A DNA stretch of 54,596 nt from a virus, in IMG/VR virus record IMGVR_UViG_3300017719_000011, positions 1-54,596 of that record. One strand, given 5' to 3'. Within the stretch, counting starts at the first letter, position 1; each line of letters opens with the position of its first letter. Both the position numbers and the translations under genes were made by a program. The notes under the pieces were generated by a model. The model was not told where the DNA came from. It ran no database searches and saw only the letters and a program-made list of their open reading frames with translations. Shown here in pieces: positions 29,501 through 36,150 of the stretch.

Positions 29501-31088
29501 AATAAACAATTTAGTTGATGGTGACACTTACTACATTATCAGAGAAACAGCAGGAAGAATCAAATTAGCATCTAGTTACGCTGATGCAGTTGCGCTTAAT
29601 GCTCTTGATTTAGAACCTGAATCATTAGCAACAACTTATGTTGTCAGCGGTGCGGCTTCAGGATCTGGTTACACATTCACAGGCGAATCAGGAAATAATC
29701 CTACACTTTCTGTAGTTGATGGTGAAGTTGTAACAATTGATAATACGGCACATGATGCCAGTCATCCGATACAAGTTCAAGACTCTTCAGGAAATATTGT
29801 TGGTCAAGGTGCTTCGTTCTCATTTACAGCATCATCTGCTAATGCACCTTACACGTATGTTTGTCAAATTCATAGTTCTATGAACGGGTCAATTAGTGTT
29901 GCTGCTAGAAGCGTAACCTTTGATATTACATATAACAGAAATGCTACATGGAATGAAGTTGGTGTTGTCGGTACCGCAACGTCAGGCACAGTATTTACCG
30001 CAGCGACTGACGGATCTATTATACCTTCAGGCGGTGCAACATTATCGTTATCTGAAAACCAAGAAGAAGTTTTAGTTAAAGTAAATGATGGTGATGCAGA
30101 CGCAATCTCGCAAACAGTGACCACAGAAAATGATACTGTAACAGGAACAATGTACTTACACACTGCAGGTGATGTTGTAGTGTCAGCGCAATCAGCAAAT
30201 CTTAATTTTTCTCTTTCTAGTATTTCGCTTGTAAATCGTTCTGCATATTATTGGTCATCAACAAGTGATAATGTTGTTAATGGTTATGCGCAAAACTTTA
30301 AAACTGGTGAACAAAACATAGATTTATTAAATCACCCATATTTAGTTAGACCTGTGAGAAGGTTATATAGGACAATAGCGGGTGCGGCGACAGAGATTCA
30401 AGGTACATCTGCAACATTGAATGGCCTACGATCATTAACCAGTTTCTTCCTAAAGGGTAAAGGTAATAGTGTAGGTAAAACAAATAATATTAGAGGAAAG
30501 ATGCCTAATATTTCAGGATTGACATCACTAACAACTGTTGAGATACAAAATACAGAATTAGGTGGTTTAATTCCGACATTCCCAGCATCTGGTAACTTAT
30601 CGTCAATGAATTTAGCGAAAAACAGATTTACAGGTGATCTTGCAATCAGAGGTCCTTCATTATCAACAGTTGATGTATCTAACAATCAATTGACATCGTT
30701 TAGTTCTTGTAGCGCACCAAATTTGAAAAAATTAACTGCTTCAAATAACTTATTTGGTGGGACCCTGCCTGATTTTAGTGGTTGTACTAAGTTACAAAGT
30801 GTTTATATAAATGATTGTACATTCACTGAATATTTGTCAGGATTATCAACCGCAACATCATTGGTTATATTACAATTAAAGAACAACAATTTGAGTGCAG
30901 GTGCCGCTGAAAGATTGCTTAGAGATATGTTAGCAAACTATGAAGCTGCGAATCGAGGCGGTGTACAAATTAACTTAAAAGGTAACGCTAAAATATCTCA
31001 AGCAGATTTATTAAGTAACCCAGCGTTAAGAGATATAATTAATACGTTAAGAAAAAATGCAAAATGGAAAATAGAATTAAACCCATAG
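26529..31088 (+). CDS. Mosaic adhesin: leucine-rich repeats, lectin-like domain and cupredoxin-like insert
   Basis: 1519 residues; AAGGA 6 bases before the ATG. Residues 1-250 are a docking region (SSWSQVVNPGPVFYGADV; FAMRNIPLSFDGNF). An HG...YYV module sits at about 417-470. Leucine-rich repeats appear at about 600-675 (LESLHLESTNVTGRI, LKSARLKSTRFSGRM) and again at about 1295-1480 with seven repeats such as LKKLTASNNLFGGTLPDFS. Between them is a domain of the DUF1566/C-type-lectin kind: GGFNDWYLPARDELEQMYR (about 793-811), NPSRTSAAAFTSGNAQAF, then YYWSST (about 1240) and YLVRPVRRL. In relatives the last two segments are adjacent; here about 370 residues intervene. These contain a split YKITNVG/WNEVGVVGTA/FTA module, a second HG...YYI module and a cupredoxin-like segment (His1079, Cys1112, His1115, Met1118). 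Probably a receptor-binding or decorating protein; activity is unknown. Confidence 0.65.
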   Translation: MAIFTGLNLGFYLGDVNNLKDSLSNLGLEYDDLDRIRGLSNLITRRQLHLLSNLDRDYEKAHYSNRVCAEFINGYLTEIPDASEGLLSNLRLDHQLRASMIKYNYLTYNATANEDQIKSADISTSRISSWSQVVNPGPVFYGADVKINPSNAAGTSYGDSAKSVVKADTITLLGGVTPRRFDAEVATHEVEVKVNGVTRKLFAMRNIPLSFDGNFASASFKYKINPKNPVIRPAVVFVDTDQRDPTDEGIAYFGSGTTSSLQTASHSSKASSKRTDLYYPPNDIFELQIAPTGLSKFPSAVLNKLRAVTFTSNIVPEMPDFFAMNGGNEGNTLSLKTVDASGNQFKSTSSRPKPNAKRQVLRLPYTIETLNINACFQDSSQMDLSKLKDSVVVRFNTPYVSGGNLITNQDSSGNATPHGFVDNELVLYEGSSFSGLTDGQKYYVRLNDANSFRISESSGGGAISLSSSNNEFNFITKLRDSNLKVFNQSVYQGNLGNRMTANGASPIVNPEKIETYNIYDQNYTSLHSSVQTSKTIQNVTINSSNVGGTITLPNEDANGVVGNHPIKKWNASASPSKIVNMSGKKFLKEYYHTDSGSANPSGGIEGYFSGCLSLESLHLESTNVTGRINVVIAGLPSLKSARLKSTRFSGRMSESTFAGTTALTVFEYSGGDANFTDSGGTTLQLDSENNFFDNNFEIEENEIDESTLNIGDAFYGGFYAGKMIDTQVVPNKEYFLIVADKSQEQLMARYSVMNDHDGSRTVNTMTGNGWVNTESEIVGGSSYSAANFTDSLNTGGFNDWYLPARDELEQMYRLLKPSSENNDTGHPVPNINSSPTFNASYSSTNPSRTSAAAFTSGNAQAFDDSSSTQHLGGGTWTPIDVPASNVTDTGATVSVTQDSDGAAGVSKTVTLQPGVYDFSVAVSTNQLVVPSGSFAVGQDYKITNVGTSPSTLSNVAYSAVNFTGNYITKGSHGYLTGQAVDFSYDSGGNTLINNLVDGDTYYIIRETAGRIKLASSYADAVALNALDLEPESLATTYVVSGAASGSGYTFTGESGNNPTLSVVDGEVVTIDNTAHDASHPIQVQDSSGNIVGQGASFSFTASSANAPYTYVCQIHSSMNGSISVAARSVTFDITYNRNATWNEVGVVGTATSGTVFTAATDGSIIPSGGATLSLSENQEEVLVKVNDGDADAISQTVTTENDTVTGTMYLHTAGDVVVSAQSANLNFSLSSISLVNRSAYYWSSTSDNVVNGYAQNFKTGEQNIDLLNHPYLVRPVRRLYRTIAGAATEIQGTSATLNGLRSLTSFFLKGKGNSVGKTNNIRGKMPNISGLTSLTTVEIQNTELGGLIPTFPASGNLSSMNLAKNRFTGDLAIRGPSLSTVDVSNNQLTSFSSCSAPNLKKLTASNNLFGGTLPDFSGCTKLQSVYINDCTFTEYLSGLSTATSLVILQLKNNNLSAGAAERLLRDMLANYEAANRGGVQINLKGNAKISQADLLSNPALRDIINTLRKNAKWKIELNP
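29640..29912 (+). other. Cupredoxin-like domain with full type 1 copper-ligand set
   Basis: Encoded within the mosaic protein, residues about 1038-1128. The pattern NPTLSVVDGEVVTIDN, SHPI, a following GASFSFTA strand, YTYVCQIHSSMNG and SISV matches the plastocyanin-like fold, in which the copper ligands are the His of the HP segment and the C..H..M of the last loop. All four are present: His1079, Cys1112, His1115 and Met1118. Copper binding is inferred; the same fold in phage structural proteins may only be a stable beta domain. Confidence 0.6.
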
Positions 31089-31098
31089 GAACAGATTA

Positions 31099-32523
31099 AT
31101 GGCAACAGGATTCGCAAGACCCGCAAATTTAGTAGAGTCGGAAGGTGTCGCATCAGGTCGAGGTATTTTAAATAACCTTGGCGGTGAAGGCATTGCGAGT
31201 GATGTTCAACTCTTTTTAAACAATCTGCTACGCACCGAAACTGTAAGTTGGAATCTTGCAAATATTCAAGGAAGCACGTTACCCGTAAAGGTTCCAGGTG
31301 AGGTGACATGGGATAAAAAGGACTCATCGATTGCAGGTTACACCTACGGAGAATTGTTTAATTATCAAGGACATTCTGATGCTGCATATTATGCAAGTCC
31401 TCAGTTAGGATATGTTTGGAACTTTGATTTTCCTGACGGAGACCCATTAAATTCAACACCATCAGAAAGGGAAACTATAGCAGACGCTATCATTGATGAT
31501 GCAAGATTAGAAGCACAAGATTACACATATTTTGTTGTTCCTACAAATCAACTTGAATATGCTCCACTCATGAATAATACCATTTTGTATATTCTTGACA
31601 GGTTCAATAATAAACATTATTATAAAGTTGGCGATAGTAATCTTGCTGACAGGTTTAGATTGTATCCGAGGTTGCCTAATCAATCATATTCTCAAACACC
31701 CATTAATTATGATCAATTAAAATTTAGAAGTTGGGGCATCAAACTTGATGGCAGAAGAGGATATGATGTTGCATTTGATGCATTTGTTTTTCCTCAACCT
31801 GTGTCTCAACAAAATTTATTCAACTTGTCTCGTGACAGAATTGTTCTTGATGATCTTACTTCTGATTACGATACGCTGAATGATATTAATTTAGATCAAC
31901 CTGACAAACAAATTACTTTTTTGAAAAGTGTGGCAATTAATCAGTATGATTCTGAAATTGATCTTACTGTTAGTTTGGCAAGGACAAGAGCAACAAAGAG
32001 TCTTACTTCGTATAGGGAAAACTATTTGAATGCTCCGTTAGAAATAATGGGACAAACCTTAATATCAAATGATCAAGATGTTTCTGCTGCCACATATCCC
32101 GAAACTGTTCCGGGATTGTACATCAAAGCACCCGGCGAAGAACCCGCTAGGGCATTTTCTAAGTTAGATAATCCGTGGATTGAATCCCCCGCAGGAGGAT
32201 TCTCTTCAGCATCAAACGAAACAGACAATAACGGTGTTGTAGGATATAACAATTTAAACTGTTTGTCAACCACAATTAATTTAGGTGCAGGACAAACACC
32301 TCAAGATCAACCAAGTAATTGGTATGGCGGTCAAGACGCAGGTGTATATAATCTGATATTCGAAGGACCCAATCCGTCTTTTGTTGTTAAAAGCACATCT
32401 GTAAAACAAAAGAACGGTGGCTTAAATGTCGAAGAAAATTGGACACATAAAGTCGCTGTAGAAGTTGACGGCGAGTTCTATTATCTTTTATTAACCGATG
32501 ACGCCACCAAGTTGCCAGATTAA
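31099..32523 (+). CDS. Virion structural protein of unknown function
   Basis: 474 residues; AGGAA lies 7 bases before the ATG. I recognise no family. The N-terminus (RPANLVESEGVASGRGILNN) is helical, with GIASDVQLFLNNLLRTETVS. The middle is aromatic-rich and beta-like, with GYTYGELFNYQGHSDAAYYA, YFVVPTNQLEYAPLMNNTIL and SQTPINYDQLKFRSWGIKLD. The C-terminus has a strand-rich end, THKVAVEVDGEFYYLLLTDD. There is no signal peptide, membrane segment or catalytic motif. It is the last plus-strand gene before a minus-strand gene, and its TAA (32521-32523) abuts that gene's stop without a single base between them. By location among fibre and appendage genes it is probably a virion component; an assembly chaperone is the main alternative. 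Confidence 0.5.
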   Translation: MATGFARPANLVESEGVASGRGILNNLGGEGIASDVQLFLNNLLRTETVSWNLANIQGSTLPVKVPGEVTWDKKDSSIAGYTYGELFNYQGHSDAAYYASPQLGYVWNFDFPDGDPLNSTPSERETIADAIIDDARLEAQDYTYFVVPTNQLEYAPLMNNTILYILDRFNNKHYYKVGDSNLADRFRLYPRLPNQSYSQTPINYDQLKFRSWGIKLDGRRGYDVAFDAFVFPQPVSQQNLFNLSRDRIVLDDLTSDYDTLNDINLDQPDKQITFLKSVAINQYDSEIDLTVSLARTRATKSLTSYRENYLNAPLEIMGQTLISNDQDVSAATYPETVPGLYIKAPGEEPARAFSKLDNPWIESPAGGFSSASNETDNNGVVGYNNLNCLSTTINLGAGQTPQDQPSNWYGGQDAGVYNLIFEGPNPSFVVKSTSVKQKNGGLNVEENWTHKVAVEVDGEFYYLLLTDDATKLPD

Positions 32524-35454
32524 CTACTTCATTAATGCCCAATAATCTTTTATTGTTGCCGTTCCATTAAGACTAAATGTTTTATTCTTTAACAGTAATC
32601 CGTGAGTTGCTGTGTTCGATGTGCCATCAGGTATTGCATCAGCTGTCATCACATCATTATTATTTGTTGGCGCATTAAACTTCAATGCTGTAATATCTAA
32701 GTTGCCTCCGACAACCAAATGTGGTCGTGTCGAAGTCGTTGCCAATCCCAAATCTGTACCTTCAAACGGAGGTGCTGTGTTTAATGGAATCACACAAGGC
32801 TCTTTATTGTCATTGACAGTAGTACTAGGCGGAGCAAAAATGATCGTTGATGCAGCGTTAAGTGATTTTCCTGACCTGACAACCTTTTCGCCTGCAGGTG
32901 GTCTTAGAGTTATCGATGTTGCATTAGGTATAGCATGAACTGTTGTGCCGATTGAGATGACTGCATCCGCTTCATTAAGCATCCAACCAAATTGAACATA
33001 GTCACCTATATTAATACCTTCACTGCTTAACACATCAATGTCTACGTCTACGCCTGCGCCGGGGGTATCGTCTTGTGTTGTTGTAACTTCTGTTGCATAT
33101 ACGCCAATACATTGATTGTACAAAGATTTATCTACTAATCCTCTATGAGCGTAAACAAGAACTATCGTATCAACCGAAGTTGTTGTGGCAGGTGTTGCTC
33201 CGGTGAATCTTGTCGTTTCTAATTGAAGTTCTCCTGTAACGCCGTTGTGATCAACAGATATTTCTTTAACCTTTCTAAATCTCGCAGAATGCCCAGGTGA
33301 TGCACTAGTGCTTTGTTCTAATTCAATTATTAAGTCACCTTTAACAATGTCCGTTTGTTTGAAATTATATGCATCTGCATCTGCTAGAGGTGATAAATCA
33401 TAAGTTAAAACCTGATCACCGTTTTCTGTGTTTGCTGATGTGCTATGAAACGCACCTACAAGGCCGTCAGGTTTTATGATGTATGCATTCTGCGAGGTTC
33501 CTGGTATCGTATAACCTGCATCATTTAGTGTCGATTTAATAAATGCATCAGAAGCAGATTCAGTTCCTTTAACCGTTCTTGCGTATTGCGGATCAATCGC
33601 TACCCTATTACTATATCCTGGTATATATTCATAGATCTGAAACATTCTTTGTGTGCCTGAATATTCCGTGTAGTCAGCAGGCCATATAATATAATCACCT
33701 ACTGCTGTTGATGACGGCACACCGTAGAATTGAATTCCTCCGCCCCATCCTATAGAAATTGTTTTAGGTCTTGGGGTTGAAGATGTGTTTGATCTTGAAA
33801 TATTATTTGTGCTTAATGTCGGTTCATATCTGACATATACAGGAAAATCTGCTTGAATTAAATTTTCTGATTGATTGTTTGCATGGAAAATTCTATTGTT
33901 TCTAAAAAACTCGAATGTTGATTCTGAATCTCCTTCTTGCGATCCTGCTAACTGCTGATCTTCATACCAATAATAATAGTTTGTCATCCTGTTCCTGCTG
34001 CCATCATCAACATCAAATCTAAGCGATGCCGTCCCGTAATCAAGGACATCTTTTGGTTGCAAGAATGATGTGGGTTCAGGATACCACCAAATAATTCTAG
34101 ATTCAGTGTTTTCACCTTGCAGTGTCGGAGACGTCTTAATATCTCTGATAGTTAAAGTAGTTCCTATATTCCATTCGATATTAAGGGAACCGCTACTTAT
34201 ATTCGGTTCACCCGAATACGATATCCATCCTGTGCTGTCAGGGAAATCATAATCAGAAGTAGATTGAATATTAAATTTATTGCCATCATTGTCAATAAAT
34301 GACTGCCCTCGAGCCACACGTTTTTTATTATATGCATCTAAGTATATTCTATTTGTTGCCGTATCATGTGAAGTATATTCGATAGTATATTTTTCTGCAC
34401 TAATTTGTATTAACGGCACAAATTCTCCTGTTTCCTTATCTCTTTGCTCAAAGATAAAGAAACCGTTAACCGTCACATGATGATCTGCTCTCCGAGGGTT
34501 TGTCAGAAACCCTTGCCATTTTATTGCACCGAAATTATCTTGAAATGTTGGAAACAATCCTGTAGAAAAATGAAAGTCACCCGTATGCCAATATTCATCA
34601 GTTATCTGAGTTTCAGGATTTTCTATATCGAAAATTAATGGCAGTCCAGAATCACCCAAGTTCATGTCAATTGGTATTTCAGAACACGTTCTAAACAATC
34701 TCCAATCTATTACTGAAGTCAAATTTGTGTGCAAAATTGCGGCATCATCCAAAGTTACAGTTGTGCCATCTATTAACTCTAAGTTTACTCGGAATGTATC
34801 TCCTGTGACCGGTGCAACAGATGTTACTCTATATAGCACAACATCATCATCTGTTGCACCTGCAGGTCTAGTTAGCGTTAAAGCAACATCAACACCTGAA
34901 ACCGCTAAAATATCACCCTTAAGCGCATTTGTATATCCGCTATTATTGGTTCCAGCGTCATCACCAAATTGAATGGCTACTTGATCACCTGCCGTTAATA
35001 CTACATATTGATCGGGCGTTATTTGTTGTCTTGAAGCATGTGGGATTTTATTGTCGTTTCTTAATGCATCTGAGGGTGCAACTACTGCCCTGGGCCCGCT
35101 TCCGCCGATTGCGTAAGGAGGTTCGCCAAGAAGAACTCTTTGTCCCTCTATTCCGTCAGTTATTGTTTGCAATGGTCGAATTATTTGAGGAATATCAGAT
35201 GCTACTTTAACACCATCTTCATTAACTATAGTTGGCGTATAGTATCTTTCAGCATTTCCTATTTGCGAAAAATCGTTTGCATCTATTCCAGTGTTTCTGA
35301 TGCCGTCAATGACTTTTATGTCTTCAGGAGTAAATTTATCGGCGTCTGTGTCGAAGTCGTTTAATATATTTCCTAATGCGGCATTTGAATCCGGCAAATC
35401 GCTTAAGTTCTTATCTGCACGTAATCCAAACCTTGTGTATTTTGAAATTGCCAT
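32524..35454 (-). CDS. Large virion structural protein, the only minus-strand gene
   Basis: 976 residues read from 35454 down to 32524. The N-terminus SKYTRFGLRADKNLSDLPDS, with NAALGNILNDF and then DIKVIDGIRNTGI, is a signature I know from virion proteins of marine T4-like phages, there also of unknown function. A middle block, WHTGDFHFSTGLFPTF, IKWQGFL and VNGFFIFEQRD, faintly resembles a PA14-like beta-barrel. The aromatic segment YYYWYEDQQL and the final LKNKTFSLNGTATIKDYW are distinctive. It is convergent with the gene at 31099 (stop codons abut) and divergent from the gene at 35526, with which it shares a palindromic promoter. A GAGGAAAA purine run precedes its ATG. I see no matching inverted repeats at its borders that would make the segment an obvious invertible element. 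Role: virion protein, inferred. Confidence 0.65.
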   Translation of the reverse strand: MAISKYTRFGLRADKNLSDLPDSNAALGNILNDFDTDADKFTPEDIKVIDGIRNTGIDANDFSQIGNAERYYTPTIVNEDGVKVASDIPQIIRPLQTITDGIEGQRVLLGEPPYAIGGSGPRAVVAPSDALRNDNKIPHASRQQITPDQYVVLTAGDQVAIQFGDDAGTNNSGYTNALKGDILAVSGVDVALTLTRPAGATDDDVVLYRVTSVAPVTGDTFRVNLELIDGTTVTLDDAAILHTNLTSVIDWRLFRTCSEIPIDMNLGDSGLPLIFDIENPETQITDEYWHTGDFHFSTGLFPTFQDNFGAIKWQGFLTNPRRADHHVTVNGFFIFEQRDKETGEFVPLIQISAEKYTIEYTSHDTATNRIYLDAYNKKRVARGQSFIDNDGNKFNIQSTSDYDFPDSTGWISYSGEPNISSGSLNIEWNIGTTLTIRDIKTSPTLQGENTESRIIWWYPEPTSFLQPKDVLDYGTASLRFDVDDGSRNRMTNYYYWYEDQQLAGSQEGDSESTFEFFRNNRIFHANNQSENLIQADFPVYVRYEPTLSTNNISRSNTSSTPRPKTISIGWGGGIQFYGVPSSTAVGDYIIWPADYTEYSGTQRMFQIYEYIPGYSNRVAIDPQYARTVKGTESASDAFIKSTLNDAGYTIPGTSQNAYIIKPDGLVGAFHSTSANTENGDQVLTYDLSPLADADAYNFKQTDIVKGDLIIELEQSTSASPGHSARFRKVKEISVDHNGVTGELQLETTRFTGATPATTTSVDTIVLVYAHRGLVDKSLYNQCIGVYATEVTTTQDDTPGAGVDVDIDVLSSEGINIGDYVQFGWMLNEADAVISIGTTVHAIPNATSITLRPPAGEKVVRSGKSLNAASTIIFAPPSTTVNDNKEPCVIPLNTAPPFEGTDLGLATTSTRPHLVVGGNLDITALKFNAPTNNNDVMTADAIPDGTSNTATHGLLLKNKTFSLNGTATIKDYWALMK

Positions 35455-35487
35455 TTTTTCCTCGAGTTAATAAGGTAGTGTTTATGT

Positions 35488-35499
35488 TATTTATAAATA
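35488..35499. promoter_or_regulatory. Palindromic divergent late promoter (TATTTATAAATA)
   Basis: The 12-base palindrome TATTTATAAATA contains TATAAATA on both strands: 35492-35499 on plus and 35488-35495 on minus. It lies in the 71-base gap between the minus-strand gene (start 35454) and the plus-strand gene (start 35526), so one site can serve both. The plus ATG is 26 bases beyond the octamer and the minus ATG 33 bases. Because the two octamers overlap, polymerases should not be able to occupy both at once. Confidence 0.75.
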
Positions 35500-35525
35500 C
35501 TAATTAACATTAATTGGAGAAAATG

Positions 35526-35924
35526 ATGGCTGTTAAAGCAAATATAACAATAGATCAAGGTACAGATTTTGATGCAACAATCGATCTAGCGAACAGCGCA
35601 GGCGAACCCATAAACCTTACAGGATACACTATTAAGTCGCAAATGCGAAAAAATTATGCATCTGAATCTGCTACTGCAACATTTCAAACTTCTCACAACA
35701 GTGAGGGGGGACAAATAACATTAGTATTACCGAAAACCTCTTATGACGAGACGACAGGTTCGCCTCCCAATGAGGTTGTAACTACACATCCAGGAACAAC
35801 ACTACTTGAACCAGGAAGATATTTATATGATGTCGAGATTACACAACCTGTATCAGATGGAGGTAAAACGACTCGAGTTGTTCAAGGCACCGCAACGGTG
35901 TCACCTGGAATAACAAGGATTTAA
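35526..35924 (+). CDS. Small beta-sandwich virion protein, possible BppU-like fold
   Basis: 133 residues from the second of two adjacent ATGs; GGAG at 35516-35519 is 6 bases from this one but only 3 from the ATG at 35523, so 35526 is preferred. The pattern ANITIDQGTDFDATIDL, LTGYTIKSQMRKNY, ITLVLPKTSYDE, GRYLYDVEI, TRVVQGTATVSPGITR is typical of small marine phage structural proteins. It resembles the N-terminal domain of the lactococcal phage upper-baseplate protein BppU (a 'dol of the kind I.QGD.. ... L.G......R' sandwich). It heads the plus-strand operon driven by the divergent late promoter. Likely role: a short connector or collar at a fibre or baseplate joint. The BppU comparison is from pattern memory, not a search. 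Confidence 0.6.
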   Translation: MAVKANITIDQGTDFDATIDLANSAGEPINLTGYTIKSQMRKNYASESATATFQTSHNSEGGQITLVLPKTSYDETTGSPPNEVVTTHPGTTLLEPGRYLYDVEITQPVSDGGKTTRVVQGTATVSPGITRI

Positions 35925-35925
35925 A

Positions 35926-36150
35926 ATGTCTAACATAAAAGCAACTTTAACGCCACAAAACAGATTACTAGTAACAAACTATGCTGTAGGTGAAACTGCA
36001 GGTAGTATTCGTGTTCAGGATTTATTCGATGTAGACGCATCTGGTCTTGCTCATGGTGCTGTGCTTGTTTACAATGTAAATCAAACACGATGGGAAGCGA
36101 CTGTTGAGTTAGACAACGAAGCAACTGTGCTTGAAGGAGGCACATTCTAA
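35926..36150 (+). CDS. Small virion-associated protein of unknown function
   Basis: 74 residues; AAGGA lies 6 bases before the ATG and the stop overlaps the next start (TAATG). The pattern RLLVTNYAVGETAGSIRVQD, LFDVDASGL, HGAVLVYNVNQTRWEATVEL, DNEATVLEGGTF recurs in small genes of marine T4-like phages beside fibre genes. The 'L.DVD...L..G.VL.Y......W' portion resembles the docking repeats seen at the N-termini of fibre proteins, here as a free-standing protein. No membrane segment or catalytic motif. It lies between a small beta-sandwich protein and a fibre, which suggests a fibre connector. I cannot give a proven function. Confidence 0.55.
   Translation: MSNIKATLTPQNRLLVTNYAVGETAGSIRVQDLFDVDASGLAHGAVLVYNVNQTRWEATVELDNEATVLEGGTF

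Noticed and set aside
29130-30240. The about 370-residue insert as an intein or a self-splicing intron
   Set aside because: It has no intein end motifs (N-terminal Cys/Ser block, C-terminal His-Asn) and is an open in-frame string of beta modules that recur elsewhere as ordinary domains.
30234-30372. Lectin-like C-terminal segment (YYWSST...VRPVRR) as the variable target of a diversity-generating retroelement
   Set aside because: No reverse transcriptase, no second near-identical copy of the segment and no adenine-biased codon pattern are visible in the window.
32612-35364. Plus-strand open frames opposite the minus-strand gene (for example 32612-32938 and 34664-34972)
   Set aside because: The minus-strand frame is continuous for 976 codons with a coherent protein, start signal and promoter.
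35514-35525. Upstream start (TTG at 35514) or first ATG (35523) for the small beta-sandwich gene
   Set aside because: The Shine-Dalgarno GGAG at 35516-35519 would overlap or lie too close to these starts; the ATG at 35526 has proper spacing.
32500-35530. Minus-strand gene as an invertible (phase-variable) segment
   Set aside because: No convincing inverted repeats flank it; only a 7-base match (ATTAACT) was found, and no site-specific recombinase gene is in the window.
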